NCBI GenBank assembly: GCA_033765305.1
Contig: JANRID010000007.1
Coordinates: forward strand, 83,141-147,140
DNA from: RDXT01 sp033765305
GTDB lineage: Bacteria > Bacteroidota > Bacteroidia > J057
Direction: 5' to 3'
DNA length: 64,000 nt
Part shown: positions 8,842 through 16,977 of the stretch, piece after piece
Layout of the letters: every line of letters starts with the position of its first letter
Numbering within the stretch: position 1 is the first letter of the stretch
Notes under the pieces: model-generated
The model's database searches: none
What the model saw: the letters and a program-made list of their open reading frames with translations, nothing else
What the model was told of the DNA's origin: nothing
Made by a program: the position numbers and the translations under genes

Positions 8842-10269
8842 ATGAGGCGAATCTCTCTGACCCTTGTGATGCTGGCCGCCTGCCTGAGGGCTTCCGCGCA
8901 GGCCGCCCCGGATTGGGCCTTCCAGGCCGCCTATCTCAATACCCAGATCGCTGCGCTGGGCGCGCTCCAGCAGGAGGCCCTCCGGCTGAATGCCGCGATG
9001 CTCGGCAAGCCGGCAGCCGCCGAATCCGCTGCTTTTTCCCTGCATGGATGGATGCCGCAGGAGCCGCCTCTCGCCGGCCTCCCGGCCGGCGACCCGCTCC
9101 GCCAGGAGCTGGAGTTTTTTGCGCGCGTGCTTGCGCGTGTGCACCGCATCGGCCTGGAGCTCGAAGCCGCTGCCGCCGTGCAGGACGCCGGCGCATTCGC
9201 CATGATCCAGCGGCTGGCTGTGGCGTATGAAGACGCACAGGCCATTCTGCTGCGCATCCGCGCAGCCATGCGCAGCCGCTGGGCAGCCGCCGATGCCGCA
9301 GCCGGCCGCACGCCAGCCCTGGCGCTGGCCTGGGAGCTGCAGGACCTCGTCGAATCCGGGCGGGATGCCCTGCAGGCCCTCCGCCAAGCCGACACGGCAT
9401 CGCTCCGGCAGGTGATGGCCCAGCTCCAGCGGCAGATCCGCAGGACCGAGGCCGGCCTGGCGCAGCAGGCGCCAGCCTTCCGCAGCAGCAGCGAGCCTGT
9501 GCTGGCAAGCGCCTCGGCGCTGCACGGGCTGGGGCAGCGCGCCCTGCGCGAGCAGGCGCTCGATCCGCGCTGGAAGCCGTTCGGCAGGGCCTGCTTCTGG
9601 CACAGCCAGATGCAGCCGGTATTCGGCACAGGCCTGGCCGCCGCATACAATGCCTTCCTGCGGACTGCAGGCAGTCCCCTGCCGCCGGCCCTGGCCGAAA
9701 TGCCCTGGATCAGGCCTGCCATGCCGCCTCCGGCCCTTTGCGCCCTGCGTGCCGAAGCGCAGGACATGCACCTCACCCTGCTCCTCGACGCCTCCGGCTC
9801 GATGAATCAGCCAGCAAAGCAGATGCTGGTAGCCGAAGCGCTGCTCGGGCTTGCCCGCAATGCCCGGCCCGGCGACCGCATTTCGGTGGTGGCATTTTCG
9901 GGCGAAGCCCGCATGGTGCTCGAATCGGCAATGCTGACGGATACCGTCCGGATGCTGAACGCGCTGCGGCAGCTTCCCGTGCAGGGCGATACGCGGCTGT
10001 ACGAAGGGCTTGCGCTGGCGCAGGCGCTGGCCGAACGGCAGCGCGCCGCAGGCCGGCTCAGCCCCATCCTGCTGGTGACCGACGGCGGATTTGCCCTGAG
10101 CGACTCCCTGCTGCGCAGCGCCGAGCAGTGCGCGCTGCGGAATACGCCGCTGTCTGTGTGCTATGCCGGGCAGCAGGCGGCATCCGTTCTGCCCAGGCTC
10201 CGTACCCTGGCGCAAGCCGGCCGGGGCGCATGGGTGCCGCTGGGCCAGCTGCCGCAGCCGGGCATCTGA
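8842..10269 (+). CDS. Secreted von Willebrand factor A domain protein
   Basis: 475 residues from the ATG that begins a signal peptide (MRRISLTLVMLAACLRASAQ). Residues ~25-290 are alanine/leucine/glutamine-rich and helical, with no family I recognise. Residues ~310-475 are a VWA domain with an intact MIDAS: DASGS beginning at D316, a Thr in the GDTRLYEG segment, and the LLVTDGGF strand. VWA domains bind protein partners through a metal ion. Localisation would be periplasmic or surface; no sorting domain is seen. The partner is unknown. It is followed 37 bases later by a methyltransferase. Confidence 0.75.
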   Translation: MRRISLTLVMLAACLRASAQAAPDWAFQAAYLNTQIAALGALQQEALRLNAAMLGKPAAAESAAFSLHGWMPQEPPLAGLPAGDPLRQELEFFARVLARVHRIGLELEAAAAVQDAGAFAMIQRLAVAYEDAQAILLRIRAAMRSRWAAADAAAGRTPALALAWELQDLVESGRDALQALRQADTASLRQVMAQLQRQIRRTEAGLAQQAPAFRSSSEPVLASASALHGLGQRALREQALDPRWKPFGRACFWHSQMQPVFGTGLAAAYNAFLRTAGSPLPPALAEMPWIRPAMPPPALCALRAEAQDMHLTLLLDASGSMNQPAKQMLVAEALLGLARNARPGDRISVVAFSGEARMVLESAMLTDTVRMLNALRQLPVQGDTRLYEGLALAQALAERQRAAGRLSPILLVTDGGFALSDSLLRSAEQCALRNTPLSVCYAGQQAASVLPRLRTLAQAGRGAWVPLGQLPQPGI

Positions 10270-10271
10270 GG

Positions 10272-10302
10272 TTGCGGAGGCCCGGGCTGTGCCGTATCTT
10301 GG
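10272..10302 (+). promoter_or_regulatory. Promoter of the methyltransferase gene
   Basis: TTG (10272-10274), 20 bases, TATCTTGG (10295-10302; one mismatch to TAnnTTTG). The box ends four bases before the ATG, as at gmk. Confidence 0.55.
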
Positions 10303-10306
10303 CTCC

Positions 10307-11017
10307 ATGAACCCCCAGGAAGATCCGCTGGGCCAGGCGCTGCTGGCCTACCTTGCAGGCGACCCCGGCGCCAGCGTCATGGTATTCTCCGATGTCACCG
10401 TGCCGGACAAGCTGGAAGCTGCATACCTGTTCCGGAGCTACCTCCACATGTCGGGCTGGGAACAGCAGGCGCTGGCAGCCTGCCGGGGGCCGGTGCTGGA
10501 TATCGGCGCCGGTGCCGGCGCGCACAGCCTGGCCCTCCAGGAATCCGGCATATCCGTCACTGCGCTCGACAGCTCGCCGGGCGCGGTGGAGGTCATGCGG
10601 CGGCGCGGCGTGGCCGATGTGCGCCTGGGCGCGTACCAGCACTTCGAAGGCAGCGGATACCAGACCCTGCTGCTGATGATGAATGGCATCGGCGTAACCG
10701 GCAATCTGCTCGGGCTCAATGCATTTCTTCAAGTTGCTCATCAGTGGCTCGCGCCTGGCGGCCAGATTCTGCTCGATTCGTCGGACATCCGGTATCTGTA
10801 TGAGCACGAGCAGGGGTTTTCCCCGCCGGGCGACCGTCCGTATTACGGAATCGTACGCTACCGGATGGTCTACGGCAGTACCTCGGGCCCTGCCTTCGAA
10901 TGGCTCTACATCGACCAGGCCCGCCTGCGCCGTCATGCGCAGCTGGCAGGCTGGCAGATGGACATCCTGGCCGAGGGACCGCACTATGAATACCTCGCAC
11001 GGCTGAGCAGGGCATAA
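10307..11017 (+). CDS. Class I SAM-dependent methyltransferase
   Basis: 236 residues from MNPQEDPLGQ; the upstream in-frame extension overlaps the VWA gene and is not needed. The SAM-binding motif I is VLDIGAGAGAHSL (~65-77), with the acidic end of beta 2 at TALDSSPGAVEVM and a motif IV-like LLLMMNGIGV. The late region LAPGGQILLDSSD is also typical. The methyl acceptor is unknown. The promoter lies inside the preceding gap, so it may be independent of the VWA gene. Confidence 0.85.
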   Translation: MNPQEDPLGQALLAYLAGDPGASVMVFSDVTVPDKLEAAYLFRSYLHMSGWEQQALAACRGPVLDIGAGAGAHSLALQESGISVTALDSSPGAVEVMRRRGVADVRLGAYQHFEGSGYQTLLLMMNGIGVTGNLLGLNAFLQVAHQWLAPGGQILLDSSDIRYLYEHEQGFSPPGDRPYYGIVRYRMVYGSTSGPAFEWLYIDQARLRRHAQLAGWQMDILAEGPHYEYLARLSRA

Positions 11018-11338
11018 AAAATCCTGCACGTTCGCGTGGAGTTTAAAAACCCCGGAAGAAAAGATCAGCGGTTGCCGGAATGCCTTGGTAATCCTCCTGA
11101 TGCCCGATGGCAAACGCGTATGCGTGGAGGCCCGCCCTCAGTAGTCCGAGCAGCATCTCAAGCGAATAGAAACGATAGGTTCAAAAACAAGTGCGCTCGT
11201 GCAGGACTATATTTTCCTGTGTCGTGTGTGCCAAAGAGCTGTTCTGTTACAATACCAAGATACGGACTCCTTCCGCAGCATGCAAGTGATTTTCGTCATC
11301 CGCAGCCCGGCAGAAGCGGCCGGCGCAGCCGCAGCGCG
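11018..11338. other. Non-coding stretch, no gene recognised
   Basis: About 320 bases with lower GC than the neighbours. Short open frames exist on both strands, but none has a family match or a sensible start. I see no tRNA, terminator or repeat. It could hold a small RNA or decayed sequence. Confidence 0.4.
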
Positions 11339-11369
11339 TTGGCTGAAAGCAGTACAATCCGTATACTTG
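11339..11369 (+). promoter_or_regulatory. Promoter of the DUF2147 gene
   Basis: TTG (11339-11341), 20 bases, TATACTTG (11362-11369; one mismatch). It leaves a leader of roughly 30 bases before the ATG. Confidence 0.5.
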
Positions 11370-11406
11370 TACATCTTATCTCCCATCTCCACTCAACACT
11401 ACTCGC

Positions 11407-11868
11407 ATGCATCCGAACCGATCCGCAGGCCTCCGCCTGGCAGGCGCCTGCCTCCTGGCCCTGTGCTGCAGCGCCGCCGCCGCCCAGTCGCCGGTAGGCA
11501 AATGGAAAACCATCGACGATGAAACCGGCAAGCAGCGTTCCATCGTGCAGATCTACGAAAAAAACGGAAAGCTCTACGGCAAGATCATCCAGCTCTTCCG
11601 CGAGCCCAACGAGGAGCAGGACCCGGTCTGCAATGAATGCGACCGCGACGATCCCCGCTACAACCAGCGCGTCGTAGGCATGGAAATCCTGACCGGGCTG
11701 GTCAAGGACAGCGAAACCTTCTGGGAAGACGGCGAAATCCTGGACCCGAAGAACGGCACGGTGTACGGATGCGAAATCGAGGTGCAAAGCCGGGACAAGC
11801 TCAAAGTCCGGGGCTACATCGGCTTCTCGCTGCTGGGCCGCACCCAGTACTGGTACCGGGTCGAATAA
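11407..11868 (+). CDS. DUF2147 domain-containing secreted protein
   Basis: 153 residues with a signal peptide ending near AAAAQSP. The mature part fits DUF2147: SPVGKWKTIDDETGKQRSIV, then LYGKI, CNECDRDDPRYNQRVVGMEIL and a final LGRTQYWYRV. The family is a small periplasmic or outer-membrane beta-sandwich, widespread in Bacteroidota and Proteobacteria, with no established activity. Own promoter and a strong terminator make it a single-gene unit. Confidence 0.9.
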   Translation: MHPNRSAGLRLAGACLLALCCSAAAAQSPVGKWKTIDDETGKQRSIVQIYEKNGKLYGKIIQLFREPNEEQDPVCNECDRDDPRYNQRVVGMEILTGLVKDSETFWEDGEILDPKNGTVYGCEIEVQSRDKLKVRGYIGFSLLGRTQYWYRVE

Positions 11869-11884
11869 GCCCGGTCTCCGGCTG

Positions 11885-11921
11885 CGCGGCGCCCATTCCG
11901 GCGGGCGCCGCGTTCTTTTTT
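11885..11921 (+). terminator. Intrinsic terminator after the DUF2147 gene
   Basis: A 10-bp perfect stem (CGCGGCGCCC / GGGCGCCGCG), an 8-base loop, then TTCTTTTTT. Confidence 0.9.
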
Positions 11922-11979
11922 GCCCGGATCCCGCTGTAAATTGGATTTCTGGGGCTTTCGTGTGTATTATGGAGCGCGT

Positions 11980-12606
11980 ATGAAAAAGTCGCTGCTGATC
12001 TTCGATTTCGACGGCACCATTGCCGACACGCCCGCTGTGGCGCTCACCATCTACAACGAACTCAGCGGAGGGTTCGGGCTGCCTCAGACCGATCACGATT
12101 CCTTGATGGACCTCAAAGACAAGCGCATCTCCGAACTGATGCGCATGACCGGGATGTCGTGGTTCAAGCTGCCCCAGTTTATCCGCCAGGCCCGGAAAGC
12201 CTTCACCAAGCACCTCCACCAGGTGTCTCCCATCGAGGGCATGCCCGAAACCCTGCACAGCCTCCGCGAACGCGGCTACCGGATGGGCATCCTGACCTCC
12301 AACTCCCGCAGCAATGTGGAAGCATTCCTGAACCGCAATGACCTCGCCGTCTTCGAATTCGTCAAAGCACCCAGCTCGCTCTGGGGGAAAGCCCGCGCAA
12401 TCCGCCGGCTGCTCCGCGCCGAGCGCCTGGAGCGCTCCGAAGTGGTCATGATCGGCGACGAACTCCGCGACATCGAGGCAGCCAACAAGGCCCGCGTCGA
12501 TGCCATCGGCGTGACCTGGGGGTTCAATACCGGCGAGCTGCTGGCCCAGGGCCAGCCCGCCCGAATCGTGCACACGCCTGCCGACCTGCTGGCCCTCCTC
12601 GCCTGA
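11980..12606 (+). CDS. HAD-superfamily phosphatase (phosphoglycolate-phosphatase-like)
   Basis: 208 residues from MKKSLLIFDFDGTIADT. HAD motif I is DFDGT (9-13), motif II is the ILTSNS segment, motif III is K in LWGKARAI, and motif IV is MIGDELRDIEAA. The cap is helical (C1), as in Gph-type phosphatases. The substrate cannot be told from sequence. Its stop codon abuts that of the convergent threonine dehydrogenase gene in the palindrome TGATCA, with no terminator between. Confidence 0.88.
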   Translation: MKKSLLIFDFDGTIADTPAVALTIYNELSGGFGLPQTDHDSLMDLKDKRISELMRMTGMSWFKLPQFIRQARKAFTKHLHQVSPIEGMPETLHSLRERGYRMGILTSNSRSNVEAFLNRNDLAVFEFVKAPSSLWGKARAIRRLLRAERLERSEVVMIGDELRDIEAANKARVDAIGVTWGFNTGELLAQGQPARIVHTPADLLALLA

Positions 12607-13581
12607 TCAGGACGGCAGCACAGCCGGATACTGGAGCCGGATCTGCGCCAGCATCTCGTCCACCATCGCGTCGAGCGTATAGGCAGGCGCCCAGCCCCAG
12701 TCCTCCCGCGCAGCCTGATCGTCCATGCTGGCAGGCCAGCTGGCCGCAATCGCCTCGCGGAAGTCCGGCGCATACTGCACCGTAAACGACGGCAGACGCC
12801 GCTGGATCGCCGCAGCCAGCTCGGCAGGCGTAAAGCTGAAGCCCTGCAGGTTGTACGAGGTCCGTACCCGGACCTGCTCGGCCGGAGCCTCCATCAGCTC
12901 GATGGTCGCCCGGATCGCATCCGGCATATACATCATCGGCAGCCGGGTATCCGGGCCCAGAAAACTGGTATAGGTCTCCTCCGTCACGGCTGCATGGAAG
13001 ATATGCACCGCATAATCCGTCGTGCCGCCGCCCGGCGGCGTCTTGTAGCTGATCAGGCCCGGATAGCGCAGGCTGCGTACGTCCAGCCCGTACCGGGCGG
13101 CGTAGTAGGCACACCAGTGCTCTCCCGCCAGCTTGCTGATGCCGTACACCGTCGAAGGGTCCATGACGGTGTGCTGCGGCGCGCCGTCGTGCGGCGTACC
13201 CGGCCCGAAGGCCGCAATCGAACTCGGCCAGAACATCCGCCGGACGCCCGTCCCGCGGGCAGCTTCCAGCGCGATGAGCAGGCTCCGCATGTTGATATCC
13301 CAGGCCTGGAGCGGATGCTGCTCCCCCTTGGCCGACAGCATCGCCGCCAGGTGGTACACCTCCGTTACCTGCTCCTGCCGGAGCAGCTCCGTGAGGCCCT
13401 CCGCATCCAGCGCATCCAGCTGCACAAAGGGGCCTTCCGCATGGGCAGGCAGGCGCACATCGGAGGCGATGACCCGCCCGGTGCCGTAGCGGCTCCGCAG
13501 ACCGGCAGTCAGCTCCTGTCCGATCTGGCCCAGCGCCCCGATGACCAGCACGGTTCGGGGGCGCGTATCAGCAATTTCCAT
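12607..13581 (-). CDS. L-threonine 3-dehydrogenase, SDR type
   Basis: 324 residues. NAD-binding GALGQIG (16-22), the catalytic Tyr/Lys pair in TVYGISKLAGE, and the diagnostic LISYKTPPGGGTTDYAV match short-chain-dehydrogenase-type L-threonine dehydrogenases rather than UDP-hexose epimerases. It oxidises L-threonine to 2-amino-3-ketobutyrate, which Kbl (59867-61066) splits with CoA to glycine and acetyl-CoA, so the window encodes the whole route from two separate loci. A -7 box (13619-13626) precedes it. Confidence 0.9.
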   Translation of the reverse strand: MEIADTRPRTVLVIGALGQIGQELTAGLRSRYGTGRVIASDVRLPAHAEGPFVQLDALDAEGLTELLRQEQVTEVYHLAAMLSAKGEQHPLQAWDINMRSLLIALEAARGTGVRRMFWPSSIAAFGPGTPHDGAPQHTVMDPSTVYGISKLAGEHWCAYYAARYGLDVRSLRYPGLISYKTPPGGGTTDYAVHIFHAAVTEETYTSFLGPDTRLPMMYMPDAIRATIELMEAPAEQVRVRTSYNLQGFSFTPAELAAAIQRRLPSFTVQYAPDFREAIAASWPASMDDQAAREDWGWAPAYTLDAMVDEMLAQIRLQYPAVLPS

Positions 13582-13618
13582 AGCTCAAACGTCTCGGGGT
13601 AAAGGTTTGGGCAATATG

Positions 13619-13626
13619 CAAACATA
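13619..13626 (-). promoter_or_regulatory. -7 box for the threonine dehydrogenase gene
   Basis: Exact TATGTTTG on the minus strand, 37 bases before the start. No clear TTG at the usual distance, so strength is uncertain. It lies just beyond the glmS hairpin. Confidence 0.45.
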
Positions 13627-13629
13627 CAT

Positions 13630-13664
13630 AAAGCTGCGTAAGATCCCTCCGGAGCTTACGCAGC
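13630..13664 (-). terminator. Hairpin after glmS
   Basis: A 10-bp perfect stem (GCTGCGTAAG / CTTACGCAGC) with a 12-base loop, followed on the minus strand by TTTATG. A modest intrinsic terminator. Confidence 0.55.
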
Positions 13665-13691
13665 CTGTATAGGTAAGGCCCTCGATGGGGC

Positions 13692-15524
13692 TTATTCTAC
13701 GGTCACCGACTTGGCCAGGTTTCTCGGCTGGTCCACGTCGCAGCCCCGCATCACGGCAATGTGATAGGAGAGCAGCTGCAGCGGAATCACCGTCAGGATG
13801 GGGGTCAGCGACGGGTGCGTATGCGGAATCTCGATGGTAAACTCCGCCAGATCCCGGATAGTTTGATCGCCTTCCGTGACAATGGCGATCACCCGGCCCT
13901 TGCGCGACACCACCTGATCCACGTTGGAGACGATCTTGTCATACGTCTCGTCCTGGGGGGCGATGAAGACCACCGGCATATGCTCATCGATCAGTGCGAT
14001 GGGGCCGTGCTTCATTTCCGCTGCCGGATAGCCCTCGGCATGGATGTAGGAGATCTCTTTGAGCTTGAGCGCACCTTCGAGGGCCACGGGGAAGTTGTAG
14101 CCCCGGCCGAGGTAGAGGAAGTTGGTCGCATCCTTGAAGGTGCGGGCAATTTCTTCGATCTGCTGGTTGGCACTCAGGATCTGCTGCACCTGAGCCGGGA
14201 TCTGCAGCAGGGCTTCGACCGCCTCCTGCGCACGCGGGGTCACGGTCTGCTTCAGCTGGGCCATGAATACCGCCATCAGCGACAGCACCGTCACCTGCGA
14301 GGTAAACGCCTTGGTGGACGCCACCCCGATCTCCGGTCCGCAGTGGATATAGACCCCCGCGTGCGTTTCGCGCGCGATGGACGAGCCGACCACGTTGCAA
14401 ACCCCCAGCACGAGGGCGCCTTTCTCCTTGGCAATCTTGACCGCTGCCAGGGTATCGGCCGTCTCGCCGCTCTGGCTGATGGCGATCACGACATCGTCCG
14501 GCTCGATGATGGGATTGCGGTAGCGGAACTCGGAGGCATATTCGACCTCCACCGGCACCCGCGCAAATTCTTCGAAGAGGTATTCGGCCACCAGCCCGGC
14601 ATGCCAGCTGGTGCCGCAGGCGACGAAGACGACCCGTTTGGCCGCCCGGAGCCGGTCATGCACATCCACCAGGCCGCCCACCCAAACCTGATGCTCGCCG
14701 GGCGTGATGCGGCCCCGCATGCTGTCGGCAATGGAGCGGGGCTGCTCCATGATCTCCTTGAGCATGAAATAATCGTATCCGCCCTTTTCCAGTTCCTCCA
14801 GCTCCATTTCGATGGTCTGGAGATAGGGGGTGCGGAGCACGTTCTGGATGGTCTTGATGGTGTAGCCGTCCCGGCCGAGGATCGCCATCTCGTCGTCGTC
14901 GAGGTAGATGACCTCCTTGGTATAGGCCACGATGGGCGTCGCATCCGAAGCGATGATGTATTCGTCGTCGCCGACGCCAATGACGATGGGGCTGCTCCGG
15001 CGGGCCAGGATGAGCTGGTCCGGCAGGTCTTTGCACATGACCACAATGCCGTAGGCGCCCACCACCTCGCAGAGTGCAAGCCGCACGGCTTCTTCCGGCG
15101 CCACCTGCTCCTGCTCGTAGATCATTTCGATCAGCTGCACCAGGATTTCGGTATCCGTTTCGCTCCGGAAGGTGTATCCGTTGGAAATCAGCTTGGCTTT
15201 CAGCGCGCTGTAGTTTTCGATGATCCCGTTGTGGATCAGGGCAAAATTTCCCGAACCCGACAGATGCGGGTGCGCATTGACGTCGCTCGGTTCCCCGTGC
15301 GTAGCCCAGCGGGTGTGTCCCATGCCTATGGAGGTGCGGGAATAGGTCTCGCCCACCAGTTTCTCCAGTTCGGCTACCTTCCCCTGCTTTTTATGCAGAT
15401 GAATGCCGCTGTCCATCAGTGCCACGCCTGCGGAGTCGTACCCCCTGTATTCCAGGCGTTTTAATCCTTCAATCAGTATCGGGTACGCTTCGCGGTGACC
15501 GATATAGCCAACAATGCCGCACAT
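13692..15524 (-). CDS. glmS: Glutamine-fructose-6-phosphate aminotransferase
   Basis: 610 residues from MCGIVGYIG, where Cys2 is the N-terminal nucleophile of the glutaminase domain; this fixes the start, since upstream in-frame codons would bury it. Residues ~1-240 are the class II glutaminase domain (GHTRWATHG). Two SIS domains follow (FVACGTSWHAG; SQSGETADT) and the C-terminus ends NLAKSVTVE as in the family. It makes glucosamine-6-phosphate for the cell wall and LPS. It is the last gene after the glycogen-synthase-like and DUF4270 genes, an order conserved in Bacteroidota. I see no glmS ribozyme. Confidence 0.97.
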   Translation of the reverse strand: MCGIVGYIGHREAYPILIEGLKRLEYRGYDSAGVALMDSGIHLHKKQGKVAELEKLVGETYSRTSIGMGHTRWATHGEPSDVNAHPHLSGSGNFALIHNGIIENYSALKAKLISNGYTFRSETDTEILVQLIEMIYEQEQVAPEEAVRLALCEVVGAYGIVVMCKDLPDQLILARRSSPIVIGVGDDEYIIASDATPIVAYTKEVIYLDDDEMAILGRDGYTIKTIQNVLRTPYLQTIEMELEELEKGGYDYFMLKEIMEQPRSIADSMRGRITPGEHQVWVGGLVDVHDRLRAAKRVVFVACGTSWHAGLVAEYLFEEFARVPVEVEYASEFRYRNPIIEPDDVVIAISQSGETADTLAAVKIAKEKGALVLGVCNVVGSSIARETHAGVYIHCGPEIGVASTKAFTSQVTVLSLMAVFMAQLKQTVTPRAQEAVEALLQIPAQVQQILSANQQIEEIARTFKDATNFLYLGRGYNFPVALEGALKLKEISYIHAEGYPAAEMKHGPIALIDEHMPVVFIAPQDETYDKIVSNVDQVVSRKGRVIAIVTEGDQTIRDLAEFTIEIPHTHPSLTPILTVIPLQLLSYHIAVMRGCDVDQPRNLAKSVTVE

Positions 15525-15531
15525 AACTGAA

Positions 15532-15539
15532 CAAAGATT
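15532..15539 (-). promoter_or_regulatory. Possible -7 box at glmS
   Basis: AATCTTTG on the minus strand (first base differs from TAnnTTTG), seven bases before the glmS ATG. No TTG at the expected distance, so low confidence. Confidence 0.3.
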
Positions 15540-15630
15540 TGGTAAGGGATAAAGAAGGGATGACAGGTCGGCGAGTAAGTAATCATCTTTCCTGCACAGA
15601 ACCAATGCAAAAAGGAATCAAACGCTACAC

Positions 15631-16977
15631 CTAGCGGGGCAAGGTCGAATAGGTCACGATAAACTTCGGGGCGTATTTCGGGTGATCGATTCCGCCGATC
15701 ACAGCCCGGTTGACGGTGGTGCCGGTTCCCAGAGGGATGAGGTAGAACCCGGTATTGGGCTCATCCCCGTTGAGGATGCGCTGGAAGTAGTTGGTCAGCG
15801 AAATGGTGTACGTTCTCCGGGTCGCATCGTAGGCGATCTGGCTGGTCCGGGAATCGATGGCGGTCAGCGCGCCATCTGTCACGAGCACTTCGCCCTGGTC
15901 ATCGGCTTTTACCGCCACGAGGGCGGAGGGGGGGGTATAGCGGTTGTCGCTGCCGAGCTGATCCTGATCGACGCGCAGCACCAGTTCGGCCCGGCTGATG
16001 GCTACACGGCCCAGGCTGGCGAGGTTGGGAACCTCGACAAACATGCGGACCTGCAGGCCGGCCTGCAGAAATTCGTACACTTCGCGGGTGCTGGGCTTGA
16101 TCAGCTCTTCGCCGACCAGCTTGCCGTCTGTATCGGAGCGTACGAGGCGGTGAAAGCGGGAAGAGGAATTTGCGATGACAAAGGGCTCGGTCCGGGTTCT
16201 GAAGGTTGAGGTATCGGTGTCGCGCTTGCGGTAGTAGAGCAGCAGGCGGGTGGTGGTGCTGGTGCCGGCAAGCGAAAAGATGGCGCCGGGCTCGCGGGAG
16301 AGGTAGCTGACCGGATCGGTATAGAGGGCCAGGCCGGAGAAATAGTCGTCGAAACGCGTGCGGTCGGCCAGGACTGCGGAATCTGCGAAGAGCAGCCTGC
16401 GGCCCAGCCCGTCATCGAGGCGCACGCGCACGGTGCCGGTGCCGAGGCGGGCACCGAGGTCTATGCTGCAGCCGGGGCAGAGCTCATCGGGCAGCAGCGG
16501 CATGATGGCGGTGGACCAGAGGCTGTCATCCCGGGGAATGAGATCGGCCAGCTCGCGGACGTGAAGGGTCTGCACAGTCGCGGGGCGTCCGTACGCGCCG
16601 TCGATATCGAGCTGAAGCACCAGCGAATCGAAGATCAGGTTGCCGGCCTTGCCGAAGCTCAGGCCCGAACGCGGGAAAAAGGACGTATACGTCGTGGCGC
16701 TGATGCGCCCCATCTGGGGATCGATATAATTGCCGAAGAGCTGCACCGAGGTCCGGAAGGTGATGCTGCTGTCCACCCGGACACTCGTGAGGCGAAGCTG
16801 AAGCGAATCGCCGGAGCGGAATTCAATCAGCTCGTCGCCGGGCAGCACCTCCTCGCCGATGCCGCCGAGGGTATCCTCGCAAGCGGCGGAAAACAGCAGG
16901 GCTGCCAGCAGCATGCTTGCAGGCAGCCCTCGGAATGATGTCGGCGAAGAACGGAGATCAGTTTGAAATCTCGGCAT
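15631..16977 (-). CDS. DUF4270 lipoprotein
   Basis: 448 residues from the ATG at 16977, which overlaps the end of the preceding gene by 20 bases; a start at 16914 is also possible. The N-terminus has a lipoprotein signal, LLAALLFSAAC, followed by acidic residues. The rest is beta-rich with no enzymatic motif and fits DUF4270, a Bacteroidota family regularly found between glmS and the glycogen-synthase-like gene and panC. It is probably exported to the outer membrane; function unknown. Confidence 0.85.
   Translation of the reverse strand: MPRFQTDLRSSPTSFRGLPASMLLAALLFSAACEDTLGGIGEEVLPGDELIEFRSGDSLQLRLTSVRVDSSITFRTSVQLFGNYIDPQMGRISATTYTSFFPRSGLSFGKAGNLIFDSLVLQLDIDGAYGRPATVQTLHVRELADLIPRDDSLWSTAIMPLLPDELCPGCSIDLGARLGTGTVRVRLDDGLGRRLLFADSAVLADRTRFDDYFSGLALYTDPVSYLSREPGAIFSLAGTSTTTRLLLYYRKRDTDTSTFRTRTEPFVIANSSSRFHRLVRSDTDGKLVGEELIKPSTREVYEFLQAGLQVRMFVEVPNLASLGRVAISRAELVLRVDQDQLGSDNRYTPPSALVAVKADDQGEVLVTDGALTAIDSRTSQIAYDATRRTYTISLTNYFQRILNGDEPNTGFYLIPLGTGTTVNRAVIGGIDHPKYAPKFIVTYSTLPR

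Noticed and set aside
11036..11497. Open frame of 153 codons upstream of and overlapping the DUF2147 gene
   Set aside because: No family similarity, irregular composition, overlaps a well-supported gene and contains its promoter.
15525..15630. glmS ribozyme or riboswitch upstream of glmS
   Set aside because: The region is only about 100 bases and I see none of the ribozyme's conserved core; such elements are mainly from Firmicutes.
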